From Larix kaempferi (Eukaryota > Streptophyta > Pinopsida > Pinales > Pinaceae): a DNA stretch of 64,000 bases. Shown here in pieces: positions 1-10,650 of the stretch (position 1 is the stretch's first letter; each line of letters starts with the position of its first letter). A program made the translations under genes and the position numbers. The stretch lies in the NCBI GenBank assembly GCA_027924585.1, contig BSBM01000865.1, positions 5,073,001 to 5,137,000 of the forward strand. Reading direction: 5' to 3'. The notes under the pieces were generated by a model. It ran no database searches. It was not told the origin of the DNA and was given only the letters and a program-made list of their open reading frames with translations.

Positions 1-48
1 CTGAAATAGATGATGTATCCCGAAATAGATGATGTGGATATCCGAACA
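1..48 (-). repeat. 3' LTR, 5' end only
   Basis: Bases 1-48 repeat 2239-2286. On the minus strand the LTR begins TGTTCGGATATCC directly after the polypurine tract, and the rest lies left of the window. Confidence 0.8.
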
Positions 49-61
49 CCCCCCCTCAAGC
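49..61 (-). promoter_or_regulatory. Polypurine tract of the TR-GAG-like element
   Basis: The minus strand reads GCTTGAGGGGGGG directly before the LTR start TGTTCGG, the expected plus-strand priming site. A similar G run (about 196-208, TTTTGAGGGGGGG) lies just downstream of the ORF stop and may be a second or decoy tract. Confidence 0.7.
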
Positions 62-245
62 TAGACTATGATGTGCCAACTAAAATAATGTGGGGCCCTG
101 GTAACTAAGACCAAAGGTCACCCCAATACAATAATCCAAAAACTAATAACAGTCAATAAACCGAGGAAATGGGGAAAACCTCATGGGAAAAATACCCCCC
201 CTCAAAATAGACTGTAGTACACCAAAAGATTTAACTGCTCCAAAA

Positions 246-1280
246 TCAAGTAGATATGTCTGGAGGTATCTTACTCTTGGGAGTAAATGGATCATGCTCC
301 AAAAACATGTGCTTGAATTCTCCATCAGTGGATGCAAGCGAATGTGGAGACTTTAAGAACTTGCTCTTCATACCGAAAAAGGTGAGAACAAATATGAAAA
401 TATGAGGATGATCCTGGAACCTGTGATTCGAACCAAGTGAGGTAGGAATAGCTCCAATCGGATCAAATAGATCTTGAAACTTGAACTTCTTATCAATAGA
501 AGTTAAATCAGCTCCAAAAATAGATGAATGGTTTCTTGAGATCTCCTTTGAACCAATCAGGGTGAGATCAAAACCAAAATCAGCAAAAGGTGCATGAGAA
601 TTGAACTCAAGCGAATGGTAGTGCTCTTTATCTTCATTAAAACTCTGAGAAACTTTGCAAATGATAGAACATAAGTTTATAGAAGGCATGCAATCAAGGA
701 GGGCGAATGCTTCACCTCCAAAATCAGATTTTACCTCCAAAACATCAAGTAGATCATTATTCTGCATGCCGACAAACTCATGTGAAAGAGAGGATTCAAG
801 AACCTCTTCGGAATCTAGAGTATGAGCTTGTTTATCTTGCTCAGAATTCGAAATAGAAGACTTTGAGAGAATGAGTGTTGAATCTACAGTTTCTTCTTCA
901 TCTTGAACAATTGTTGAGGCCAACACATGATCGGAAAGAACACATAAGGAGATCTCACTGGGCTTGTTCTCCAAAAGGCTAGCATGATCCTCTTCTTCCT
1001 GCTTTCCAAATTCTCTGTCAAGTTGGACCCATAGATCACTTGGATTTTCAGCAGTCTTAATGAGGTAGCGCATACAAGGAGACATAGCAATACATATTGC
1101 TCCAAAAGCTCTATCACAATCATTGAGCCAATCATTCTCCTCTTCATCGGAATCAAAATCTCTTGTATTACCAATGCACATATCAAAAAGACATTGTCTC
1201 TTCAAGAATGCAATCATCTTTGGTTTCCATTCATCATAGTTGAATGGAGTAAGAATATTTTGTGAAGAAGAAGTCTCCAT
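246..1280 (-). CDS. GAG-like protein, intact, 344 aa
   Basis: The ORF is uninterrupted from ATG at 1280 to stop at 246. The first ~90 residues carry PFNYDEWKPKMIAFLK, then an acidic DSDEEENDW stretch and SPCMRYLIKTAENPSDLW. This resembles the N-terminal GAG domain of Ty1/copia elements (UBN2/DUF4219-like), where the polypeptide would build the particle. The rest is acidic and serine-rich and includes DFGFDLTLIGSKEI, a motif that is present twice in the related copy at 42.4-42.7 kb. No zinc knuckle, protease or RT is visible. The start was chosen because the primer site and a ~190-bp leader lie upstream and the homologous copy begins its conserved part at the same place. Having one intact frame inside a decayed neighbourhood suggests a recent insertion or selection on the protein. 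The family call is an inference from motif resemblance. Confidence 0.7.
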   Translation of the reverse strand: METSSSQNILTPFNYDEWKPKMIAFLKRQCLFDMCIGNTRDFDSDEEENDWLNDCDRAFGAICIAMSPCMRYLIKTAENPSDLWVQLDREFGKQEEEDHASLLENKPSEISLCVLSDHVLASTIVQDEEETVDSTLILSKSSISNSEQDKQAHTLDSEEVLESSLSHEFVGMQNNDLLDVLEVKSDFGGEAFALLDCMPSINLCSIICKVSQSFNEDKEHYHSLEFNSHAPFADFGFDLTLIGSKEISRNHSSIFGADLTSIDKKFKFQDLFDPIGAIPTSLGSNHRFQDHPHIFIFVLTFFGMKSKFLKSPHSLASTDGEFKHMFLEHDPFTPKSKIPPDIST

Positions 1281-1472
1281 CTTTGCATTAGCGAATGCAC
1301 ATGGAGGAAGTAAGAAACCTGCAAATCACACACAAACAAACACTATGTTTTCAGCCTTGCATGCACATGAGCAAATGCACATGAGATTTTGCATGCCGCT
1401 GCTGAAATATATTTGTGAGCAAAGATTGCTCTCTCTTCATGTAGAACACCTGTAGAAAAGAAATCTTGTCCC

Positions 1473-1491
1473 TGTCATGGCTCTGATACCA
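1473..1491 (-). promoter_or_regulatory. Primer binding site, initiator Met tRNA
   Basis: The minus strand reads TGGTATCAGAGCCATGACA directly after the LTR end ..TTTACA. TGGTATCAGAGC is the usual plant initiator-Met tRNA complement. Confidence 0.85.
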
Positions 1492-2286
1492 TGTAAAGTT
1501 AGTCACAGCAGATCTAATGAACAAATAAATCAGTCACAACAGATGAATAAGAAGATATGGTGCAAAACTGTGCAAAACATGCAGCAGTGCTCTCTATCCC
1601 AGAAAGGGTGAATGAATTACAATAGATTACAATACAATCCAATGCTGTCAATGAGCAATTCGAATTGACTAAGTAGGCCATTCGAATCACTGAATGGAGT
1701 AGCTTGACTCTGTCTAGGAGTCCTCATAAATCATCGGTGGTACTCATCAATCACAACAACCAGTCATCCAGGTGTCAATCTGAGTCTAACTGAGCATAAT
1801 AAATGTAACTGAAGTGTGTAGCACTGATATAGGATCTGGAGGCTCAGTGGGGGCGCATGGGAGGCTAACTGAAGTCAGAACAAGTCACCTAATCGAACTG
1901 GAGGTCAAACGGAAGTGATACAGTCAGTCGGGAGTGAAACTAGCCTCAAATCAGGGAGAATCGGAGCTAACTGAATGTAACTGAAGTGGAACTGCAGTGG
2001 TAGGTGAACAAGTGCGCCCTTCTCTGGCAGTAGGTGAGAAGTGGGCGCCTTTCAGCTTAGGAGGGCTAAAACTCTGTGGTAGGTGGCTCCCGGGTGCTAG
2101 AAGAAGGTGGATAAGGTGCTGGAGGCATCAAACTGGTGACTGGGATGCATGCCTGTGCATGCAGAATCCTGAAATAGATCATATCCTGAAATAGGAATCC
2201 TGAAATAGATAATATCCTGAAATAGATCATGCAAGATCCTGAAATAGATGATGTATCCCGAAATAGATGATGTGGATATCCGAACA
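1492..2286 (-). repeat. 5' LTR, 795 bp
   Basis: On the minus strand it runs from TGTTCGGATATCC to ACTTTACA, so the ends are TGT..ACA. It is bounded by the primer site at 1491 and by the repeat of bases 1-48 at 2239-2286. Its right part is a short tandem repeat (2164-2271). The LTR at 43655-44310 shares both termini in diverged form. Confidence 0.8.
2164..2271. repeat. Tandem repeat of a CCTGAAATAGAT unit
   Basis: ATCCTGAAATAGAT recurs about seven times with spacings near 18-25 bp; the last copies read CCCGAAATAGATGATG. It lies in the part of the LTR where U3 regulatory repeats usually sit. Confidence 0.75.
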
Positions 2287-2955
2287 CCAATGTGGCCAAA
2301 TTTTTTACTGAGCAGATCTCTCAAAAATTTGGGGTGCCAAGAGAAGTAGTTTCTGATCAAGGACCACAATTCACATCATATTTAATTGAAGACTTGATGA
2401 AAAGAAACAATGTAAAGCACAGATAGTCATCCTCCTACCACCCTCAAGGAAATGGTCAAGCTGAGGTAACCAACAGGGAATTAGAGAGAATCTTGACAAA
2501 AACTGTCCAACTTCACAAAGGGGATTGGGCTGACAGACTTAGTGAAGCAGTCTGGGCTTACAATACTACATGGAAAACAACAACAGGATTCACACCTTAT
2601 GAACTGCTCTATGGGAAAAAGGTAATGCTACCAATCGAATTTGAAGTAAAAACATTAAGAATTGAATCCGATCTAAATATGAACCTATCAGAAATGGCAT
2701 GACCAACATTTGAAGGATAAGAAATTCAAAGAAGGTGATTGGGCACTACTCTACGACTCTAGATTTCACACATTCAAAGGAAAGCTAACCACTAGATGGA
2801 TTGGACCTTACATTATACAAAAAATTTATGACAATGGCACTGTGAGAATTATTACAATTGATGATGATGAGTTCCCCATGATAGTGAATGGGCATCGCCT
2901 AAAAATATACAAAAAACCACAGTCCAAAGAGGAATTTACACAAGTACTCTACTAG
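2287..2955 (+). pseudogene. Ty3/gypsy integrase, C-terminal part, broken
   Basis: The plus-strand frame after the TR-GAG insertion gives FGVPREVVSDQGPQFTS and SYHPQGNGQAEVTNRE, the second catalytic Asp and the Glu of the DDE integrase core. LYGKKVMLPIEFE and the C-terminal domain FKEGDWALLYDSRF..RWIGPYIIQ follow. The N-terminal zinc domain and first Asp are missing to the left, cut off by the insertion. A nonsense codon follows NVKHR near 2423 and the frame changes near 2702. It belongs to an older gypsy copy whose extra ORF and LTR follow to the right. Confidence 0.85.
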
Positions 2956-3092
2956 CAACAATTGATGCTGATAGAGCATGCTACAAATCAATGAAGTTCA
3001 ATGCATATCATGAAAAAAGAAAAAAATAAAAAAAAGAGAAAAATAAAAATTAAAAAAAAAGGTAACAGAAAATTTACAGGGCATCAACCACA

Positions 3093-3290
3093 ATTCAAGC
3101 GAGGCTGCCACCTATTCAAGAGAGCCAGCAAAAATTTCTACAACTACGGACACTCTACATTATCACCACAAAAAGCTGCCAACTATTCAAGCGAGCCTGC
3201 AAAATAATTCAAGCGAGGGTGACAACTATTCAAGCGAGCCTGCAAAATGATTCGAGCAATGCTGCCATGTATTCAAGACAGACAGTCACA
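3093..3290. repeat. Tandem repeat of ATTCAAGCGAG
   Basis: ATTCAAGCGAG[G/C]CTGC.. recurs six or seven times, with variants such as ATTCAAGAGAGCC and ATTCGAGCAATGC, at spacings of about 25-90 bp. It lies in the spacer after integrase. The lysine-rich frames across 3001-3490 look like chance translations of A-rich DNA. Confidence 0.6.
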
Positions 3291-3964
3291 TATAGCTATT
3301 AAACCATCTAATAAGAAAAAACATCGCATAACGCGTATCCTCAACAGACACAACTTTCAAAAGAAGGCAATGCAACAAATTGAAAATGAAAAGAAATGGA
3401 AAAAGCAGCTCACACGAGCAACTACTGACATGCACAAATCTACTACAAAATCCACCATCCATAAAAATCGCACCAGAGCATCAAAGTAGGTACGCATAAA
3501 TACCAAGGTAATCTCTAACACGATTTTATTTTATGATTAAAGTAAAACATTATCCCACGCTACATGAGATTTTCGTTAGCTGAGGACAGCTTCTACTCTA
3601 AATTGGCTGCATGGTGGCATGACCCTAAAAAGTCATGATCGCTACTTAAAATTCAGTCACCTCATCAAATCATGATCGCAACCTTCAATACAGAGGTCGA
3701 TCATGAGAAGAAAGAGATCAATCATGGAAAATAGGGGATTAAAAGGGGTAGGTACAGGCATGATGGAAATAACAGGCGCAAAAAGACAGCGAATTAGGGT
3801 GCATAATATTCCACGACTGCGCATATAAGTAACCACCCAGACTTCACAAGAAGCAGCCACCATTTGTATTCCTCGAACCCATAGGCAGATCCCAACCAAG
3901 TTGAAGGTATAAAAATGCATTCCAAAAGCCTTGGTTTTGTTTGATCAGAAGAGAGGTTCTCAAA
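3291..3964. other. Spacer between integrase and the extra ORF
   Basis: I see no gene here. TATA-like sequences occur at about 3822 (GCATATAAGTAAC) and 3906 (GGTATAAAAATGC), ahead of the ATG at 3965. They could serve the downstream ORF, but nothing else supports this. Confidence 0.3.
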
Positions 3965-6228
3965 ATGAGAAAGGGTTTTAAAAGGAGTGAACCAGAGGAT
4001 CACATCATCATATACCAGAACATGAGAGTCCTGCAGATCATTCGCAGCGCAGGCTAGATGCCCTTCATCCTGGGTCTGAAAGGACATGATGCAGGGATAG
4101 CTCAGGAATTCACAAGAAATTTCAAGCATAATAAAGATGAACAATATGTCACCCGGGTGAAGGGGTTACGTATCAAGTTGGACGAGGAGACAATTGCCAA
4201 ATTCACTAGCCTACAGAGGGGTTTGTATTGGAGCAGGGATGACAAGGAGGCAAACCAAGAAGAAAAAGTAGCATTCTTTGAGCGAGGAGAGGTCTATGAC
4301 GAGGACAAAAACGGAGTCAAAAGACTCTCCATGCTAGCGCCATGGGAGGACACAGCTGAAATCGTTCTAAGGTACATCACATGCTCTAGTAGGTTAAGCT
4401 ATGTTCCCATCTTTCATTTTCGGATCCTAGAACTGATAAGACACAAGACCTAGCATCCCTCAAATAACAACATTAGTATCCCATTCTACTTGCTCCAATC
4501 CCTATCGGAAATGAGCAAGAAGGTGGTGAAGGGTAAAGATGATGCCTTGGCCCATCATGGGCTAATCAAGATAATTGTTTGCGAGAAATTGAAGGCGTAG
4601 ATACCAGAAATTTTGTGGGAGAAATTCGTGGTAGTATCCGCAGAAGATGTTCAAAGGATGAGCAGTACACCCACAGCTAGCATACCACCTAGAGGAAGGA
4701 ATGGAGTTGCCTCTGTATCAGGGGCGAAAAGGAAGATTGACTTCGACCATCTAGCAGAGACCCTAGTGGAAATCAAAAATTCAAAAGAGCACTCCCCCAG
4801 GGCAAAATCAGAAATTCCTACCAAAAGTCAAGAACCTAAGAGGAGGAGTACGAGATTCAACCAAACAGCCTGAATCCGAACAGACAAGGAAAAGAGCAGA
4901 GAACCCAGTTCCATTGTTCAAGATGTGTCGGATGGGGACAATGATTAGTGGGTAGATCAGGAAGACCCCACTACAGAAGAGGAATAGGATGAAGAAATGT
5001 AGGACGGAGGGGAAGAAATGAATAAAGAAGCAGAAGAAATGGATAAGGGAGAAGAGCAGAACTTAGGAGAGCAAGTCAACTTCTAGGGAAATCCTCCAGC
5101 ACAAGATAACCTCGAGGTTGTCACCCAACTCGCCAAGGCACGAGCAGAATTGGAGAAGCTCAGAAACGAGCTGGTAGCATTAAGGATTGGGCTAGGAAGC
5201 CAGCCCACACCTCCCCCGTTCTCGGCGGAGAAAACTCAAATACTGAAGATGCACCATGCAGAGGAGCTATAGCTGGCCGAGCAGAAGCATTTGGCGCTTC
5301 AAGAAAAGTTGGCGAAGGAACAAGCCGAATTGGCCAAAAAGGACCAGGAAGTCACCAAATTAAAAGACGTTTTGGCCACTACTACTGGCATATATGAAAA
5401 ATTGAGAGACCTCAGACCCTCGTCGACAATCTATGCAGTCTATATGCAGGAGAAATGGGGCAAATTCCAGCTCGAGAGATTAAAGAAAGGACTCCCTATA
5501 GAGGTAAGCACCCCCAAGGAGTTTATGGATGCATGTTTGAACTCCACAGAGCTGGAGAAAGACAAATTAAGTGAGTTCTTTTTGCATAACTTCGTGGTTT
5601 CTGGCTTGCCCAACTGGTCGCCAAACCCATATGTGGGCGATTTTCAGTTGAGGGCATTATGTTCATGGATGAACCATGAAATTGAGCGAGCACAGGACTA
5701 CCATCTCTATGTCGCATCCAAATGGGAAACCCCATTGATGATCAAACCCGAGCCAACTCACCTTGAGGGAATAATCTATAACCACACGATCCTCACTCAG
5801 GACGAGGAACTGATACCCATTCTCCTCGCAAAACAACAGGAGGTTGTGACTCATTTTGACATTACACTCCGCAGCACGCAGAACGAAGTAAATGAGTCCA
5901 TTAAGGAAAGATGGAGTAGAGTGGAAAACGATCTGAAGAGGAGAGAACTCCACTCTCCCCTCAGGCTTGATGATGCCCTTTTCAAAGGCACACTCTACAA
6001 AGAATCCCTGGCAAGGATCCAACTCAGATGGATCGGGATGAAACTGATCCCCCATTCTTTCTTTCCCCAGTCATCAAGGAACAGATAAATGAAGAGGAAG
6101 AAAGGAGGACATGGACCAGGGAGGATCAGAACTTTGGGTATCACAGGAAGGCAGGGATCCCTAGGGTGGTAGCATGGGACATCAGGGAGGTCATCGATGA
6201 ATCGAATAAGTCACCCAAGGATGGGTGA
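3965..6228 (+). pseudogene. Extra gypsy ORF in the envelope position, unknown function
   Basis: An ATG at 3965 opens a frame that runs, with several nonsense codons (first at 4055), to about 6025, then shifts by one base to end at 6228 (..ESNKSPKDG). The N-terminal part contains RIKLDEETIAKFTSLQRGLYW and ISIPFYLLQSLSEMSKKV..AHHGLI, a style I associate with plant gypsy extra ORFs and plant-mobile-domain-like proteins. A basic, Ser/Thr-rich linker, an acidic stretch (about 4920-5070) and a heptad-rich segment follow; AELEKLRNELVALR and QEKLAKEQAELAKKDQEV look like a coiled coil. No signal peptide or membrane segment is evident, so an envelope role is not supported. Its position between integrase and 3' LTR matches extra ORFs of Athila/Tat-type elements. 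Confidence 0.55.
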
Positions 6229-6235
6229 ATCCTTC

Positions 6236-6250
6236 AAGTGTGGGAGAGAA
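6236..6250 (+). promoter_or_regulatory. Polypurine tract of the left gypsy copy
   Basis: AAGTGTGGGAGAGAA stands directly before TGATGAGTCAAG, the probable LTR start, 8 bp after the stop of the extra ORF. Confidence 0.55.
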
Positions 6251-6589
6251 TGATGAGTCAAGTTTTCAGGTGTTTGATAACCTTTTTTCCAGCAGCCAAA
6301 CTCAAGCAATGGTGATGAAACATACTCATTTGTGGCGGAAAATGTTTTACTTTAATTATTTAATGGACTTGTTTTATGATTATTCTTGGATGTTAGAATG
6401 CGTATTAAATAAACTAATTATATGGAAACCAAGCGTGATTGAGCAGGTTCAGGGTCATTCAAGGATGGATGTGTAGAAGACTAAAGGATCACCAAGCTCG
6501 GCGCCCTGTTTCCTGATTTATAGAGGACGCACTCCCACTTTCAAGAAGAATCGACATTTTGACAATCAGTTAGGATTAGCATTAAATCG

Positions 6590-6597
6590 TATAAATA
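6590..6597 (+). promoter_or_regulatory. TATA box in LTR
   Basis: TATAAATA followed ~25 bp later by GTAGTGAGAGGCCCCTG fits an LTR promoter with a start near 6620. A short hairpin (ACCTCTCGGG..GAGAGGCCC) overlaps the start. Confidence 0.5.
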
Positions 6598-7305
6598 TGG
6601 ACCTCTCGGGTAGTGAGAGGCCCCTGCTGTTATTTTGAGAAAAACATTGTTTTAACGTTTTCTACCCTATCGATACTGCGAGGTACAGCCTTTGTTTTGA
6701 CATGGATTCTATATTTTAATTAAGAGATTGATGATTAATTCCAGCTAGCATTTCTAAGTTTTTATTCTCTCCTGAGTACGGGTTGGGGAGGGCCCCTTCA
6801 ACACATAGGTCAGGAGATTCCTATTTGCAGGTATTTTTCCAATTATGCGTTTTACATTGATGAACAATTATATTGCATGTGGAAGCGCTTGAATGATTCA
6901 TTATTTCTGTAGTTGTTTATAATACATTCTGTAGTACAGCAGAACAGTTTCAGTAGTCCTGTAGGTTCTTTCTTTCAACACATATTTGAATCAATGATTG
7001 CATGTGTATCAGCTTTGCTTTCAATACCATGGTTTATATCTGAGGTTTTTGACTATTTCTCATCATGATCAATTTCTTTAGTAGTAGATGGATAGCTTGT
7101 AACGATTACACTTCAATTTTAGTCTTGGGATTTAAAATGGTTTAGATCAAAATTCTAGTTTTAGGCATAAAATAACGACAAACCTTGTTTTCCCCAATCT
7201 TAGAATAGATCTATTATGGCATGTTCATTTTTAGATTGATTATTTTGCATTAAGTAATTTTATAAGATCATTCCCTTTACTCTCAGTATTTTAATTATTT
7301 AATAT

Positions 7306-7420
7306 AGATTTACTGCTTTATGTCTTATAGCAGATTTACTGCTTTTGGTATCTTTATTCCTTAGAACAGGTTTACTGCTTTCAGCACTTTAATTCTTTTA
7401 ATTAGATTTATTGCTTTCCA
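7306..7420. repeat. Four-copy TTTACTGCTTT repeat
   Basis: AGATTTACTGCTTT or close variants begin at 7306, 7332, 7368 and 7403, with T-rich spacers of similar length between them. Confidence 0.6.
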
Positions 7421-7702
7421 GTATTTAATTCCGTAGCATAACCAGTTTACATATTTAGTAGACAACCTTTAGAACATCGATACTGACATCCAACTATAAT
7501 AGAGATTGTCCTATAAGAGCACAGATAGTGCATGCATCTCTAAAGTTTGTGCATTCCCCGGGTTGACATTTAAAGTAGGCTCTTAGTATAGTTTCCCTCA
7601 TTAGGCATCCATATTGGGAGCTCACCACCAACACTGAAGTGGTCATTTTGATGCTTTATCTACTGCTACTACTGGATTGAATCCACTCCTTGCTTGCTTC
7701 CC

Positions 7703-8818
7703 CTATGGAAAGGTTCTGGGATGAATTTTGAATGGTGGCTTGAAGCCACTTTTCTTTTGATCAAACCTCCCTCTTTCCTTTCCTTTCCATGCTGAGTGAA
7801 ACTCTAATTTTCCCCTGCTCTGCTCATAACAATGCATTTCCATCCTAATGGCTTCATCAAGACTTAGTGGATTAACAAACTCAATCCTGTCTCTGAAACT
7901 TTGAGGTAGACTTCCAAGGAAGCATTGGATCTTTATCCTCTCATCTTTGATATAGTCCACATACCTCAACAATTCCAAAAATTTATGGACATGTTCTTCC
8001 ATAGATTTATGTCCCAACTTGAGTTCATTGAACTATTTCCTCTTACTGTCACAATACCTAACAGAAATATATTTTTCCTTGAAGTACTTCTTAAATGTCT
8101 CCCAGCTGATATTACTTTCATTAATCCCTTTAACTTGCAAGAGGTGTTCCCACCAAATTGAAGCTCTTCCATTTAGATTGTAAATGGAAATTTTGGCCTT
8201 TTCATTTCCTGAGTAGTCATGAATCCTAAAATATTTCTTCATCCCAAGAAGCCATGCCTCTGCCTCTTGGCCAGTATTACCTTCTCCATCGAATGTGGGA
8301 GGCCTTACGCTCCTGAATTGTCCATGTGGGATTCCCTTGAATTTATTTCTTCCATCAAACCTACTAGAAGTATGCCTTGGAATTATTTGAGAACCTCTGG
8401 AGTCACATGATCTGCTGGAAGAATATCCAGAGGAAGGTGTTCTATGTTTTTTTCTCATAGAACTCTTCCTTGGTCTTGGAGTCCTCTTCCTTGTACAACC
8501 TATAAAGCGACTCTCTGCATCTCTTTCCTCTTTGCCTACATTTCTTGGGTTGGACCCAAGGTTTATCCTCTGCTGCATATCAGTGAGTCTCTGCAAAATA
8601 GTTGCATTGAGCTGGTTCTGTTCCTCCTGAGCCTTCATCAATCTTTCATTGAAGCTTACCACGGTTTCAACCAAATTTTGAGGAGTTATTTGCTCCCTTC
8701 TCCCATTGGATTTAGTTTCATCATTCTCTTCTTACACATTTTCTCCTAGCACATCTTCATCATGCTAATAAGGATCCTGAGCATCATTCATGGTCACCAT
8801 TTTCCTTTGGAGACCCAT
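7703..8818 (-). pseudogene. Ty3/gypsy GAG, minus strand, three nonsense codons
   Basis: From ATG at 8818 one frame runs to about 7703 with only three stops (near 8766, 8730 and 8033). The centre carries the retrotransposon GAG signature: PPTFDGEGNTGQEAEAWLLG, then IYNLNGRASIWWEHL, FKKYFKEKYISV and YVDYIKDERIKIQCFLGSLP. A basic, Arg/Ser-rich region precedes it. The zinc knuckle is missing, as are protease and pol, so only the first part of the element remains. The sequence type is that of chromovirus-like gypsy elements. It could be the missing GAG of the family whose pol lies at 39.5-42.4 kb, but that is untested. Confidence 0.8.
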
Positions 8819-9483
8819 TTCCCTGTATGATGCCTCTGCTATAACTATTCAAATCTTATCAAATGCAATCACTGTGCATTATGAAAATATTTATTAGACA
8901 TCTTAAGAATGCATATAGAAACATAAAACATCATTATTTAACATAATTAAACTCATGGAATAATTCTCAAAGCTATTATGCCTTCTTTCCTTTTGTCCCA
9001 TTCATGCAATTCTGGAAATTGCCCATATTGATAACAATTTTGTCAAAATAGTCACTGGCACTTTTCCGCTCTGAATATATATGATATATGAAACCCCATT
9101 CAAATTGTGATTATGTACCACTGTTCTCTGCTAGATAAGATTTCCAATGCCTATACATATATGCTTCATTCCGACATCTGGTGTGGAAATTACATTACTA
9201 CAAAAATGACAATGTTTACCACAATTATGCATTTTTACACAACTGCAAATTATCCTGAAATGCCAACTTCAGCTACTTGTAAAAACAAATATGGGAGGAA
9301 TCATGAAAATATTTATATCGGGAGAAGTTATTCGATATAACAAGGAACACTTAGCAACCTTCGGATCTCTGTTTCGATGTACCATTCATATTCTATAAAA
9401 TTATGGGTTTGACTACTTTTAACTTTTAAATTTTTCCAAAATTTCAAAAATTTGGGTCAAATATGGCTAACTTCCAAACTAAA
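8819..9483 (-). other. Leader or LTR remnant upstream of the minus-strand GAG
   Basis: No gene is visible. The stretch is AT-rich. A sequence near 8832-8845 (minus strand TATAGCAGAGGCATC) weakly recalls a Met-tRNA primer site, so the rest may be a 5' LTR fragment cut by the Tat element at 9484. Confidence 0.3.
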
Positions 9484-9590
9484 TGTTAACACCCAAAAAG
9501 TGCTCACTAGCTCATTTCCCTATGCATATGACCCTTTCGTCCATTTTTCCTACCATTTTTGCCTTTAAAACCTTCAAAAGGTCACCAAAA
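9484..9590 (+). repeat. 5' LTR, start (right end of the LTR not determinable)
   Basis: This part matches 36189-36295. The LTR certainly continues past the TATA box at 9810, but the 3' copy is truncated, so its end cannot be read. Confidence 0.8.
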
Positions 9591-9809
9591 AGACCATAAT
9601 ACACCTTTTCCCCCTCAAAATATGTATTTTTCCTCAAAAAAACACAAAAACCCTCGAAAAGGGTCCAAAATTCCCAAAAATCAATTAAAAGGGAATACTA
9701 TTCAAAAAAATATTCAAAAAAGGAAAAAGAGGGAAAAAGAGACCTAAACCATTTTAGCAATACCATTGGTTTCCTCAAACCATGGTTGTATTTCCGATCA
9801 CCAAAAAAC

Positions 9810-9817
9810 TATAAAAA
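9810..9817 (+). promoter_or_regulatory. TATA box of the Tat-like LTR
   Basis: TATAAAAA, then GGTAATAGGGGCTCCTCAC and a C-rich leader, lies 326 bp into the LTR. This is a normal promoter position and puts the transcript start near 9840. Confidence 0.65.
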
Positions 9818-10432
9818 GGTAATAGGGGCTCCTCACTATTCACTCCATATTCATCATATCCTCACACTGCCAAAATCCCTCTTGAGCTTTGCCCATCCTT
9901 TTGAGATTTTGCCCAACCATTGCAGCATCTTGGAGAAGAGAGACCATTGAAAAATTGGAGAATCTCAACATTGCAACTTCCCTAATTCAACAATCCTCAC
10001 CATTGAGGTATTATTTTACAAACCATTGCTTTCCCATCAATAGAGAAATTTCAAATTCTTTATTTCTTGTTTCTCTTATAGATCTCATTCTTTATTGTTC
10101 TTAAATCTAGTTTTTATTTCCTTGCACATGTTAGATCAGATTTATTGTTATTTACATTTGTTTTTACTTTTATATTGAAACTGTTGCTACAAGTTAGCAG
10201 GTGCTCATTAGCACTAGCTTGGGAGAAATTCCAAGCAACAGTTTTTGGAAACTCCGCTGGTTTTCGAACTTTGAATCTTTGATTTAGATCTATATTTTAG
10301 TTGTTTTTTCCCTTTAATGTTGTAGATCTGCCATATTAGACATCCCTTTGCTTGCTGCCCTAGCCATTGGTCTCTTCTGCAGCCTAAAACAACCCAAAAT
10401 TTCAATTTTTGGGTTCGTTTTTTGGCGACGTT

Positions 10433-10650
10433 TTCTGTTCATCGCATCGTGGCTTTCAGCACCGACAGTTGCGATTCACATCGCGGCTTTAAGCCCGTTT
10501 TCCGCGCTCCACATCGCGGCTTTTAGCCTCATTTCTGTGAGTCGCATTGCGAGTTTGAGCCTGATACCCGCGATCTTCCGCGCGGGTTTTACCTATATCG
10601 CCGCGATCTGCATCGCGGCTTTTGCCACAGACAGCCGCAATATCGCCTAT
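10433..10650. repeat. GC-rich CATCGCGGCT repeat
   Basis: CACATCGCGGCTTT or close variants recur about five to six times at ~37-50 bp in otherwise AT-rich DNA. Several units are partly palindromic (CGCGCGGG, CCGCGATC). A similar array occurs at 33296-33460 in the intron of the antisense gene. The 126-aa plus-strand frame across it is a translation of the repeat. Confidence 0.7.

Larger units (their letters stand above)
1..2286 (-). mobile_element. Non-autonomous LTR retrotransposon with a single GAG-like gene (TR-GAG type)
   Basis: The element reads right to left: 5' LTR 1492-2286, primer site 1473-1491, one ORF 1280-246, polypurine tract 49-61, then the start of the 3' LTR at 48-1, which continues beyond the window. 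The first 48 bases match 2239-2286, which fixes both LTR edges. The internal region is only about 1.44 kb and holds no protease, RT or integrase. It fits the published TR-GAG class, which keeps only GAG and must borrow enzymes from an autonomous partner. It is inserted in an older gypsy integrase; the right flank is CCAAT, and the matching target duplication would lie outside the window. A diverged relative donates the 5' half of the chimera at 42.4-44.3 kb. Confidence 0.75.
6251..7690 (+). repeat. Probable 3' LTR of the left gypsy copy (right end uncertain)
   Basis: It starts TGATGAGTC after a polypurine tract, has a TATA box at 6590-6597 followed by a GC-richer leader, and contains no coding frame. 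The second copy needed to fix its right end is outside the window; the limit given here is where the next minus-strand GAG begins. Confidence 0.45.

Noticed and set aside
3001-3489. Lys-rich plus-strand frames
   Set aside because: They come from A-rich sequence and the ATTCAAGCGAG repeat.
3965-6228. True retroviral envelope gene
   Set aside because: No signal peptide, membrane anchor or glycoprotein-like cysteine pattern; only the position is envelope-like.
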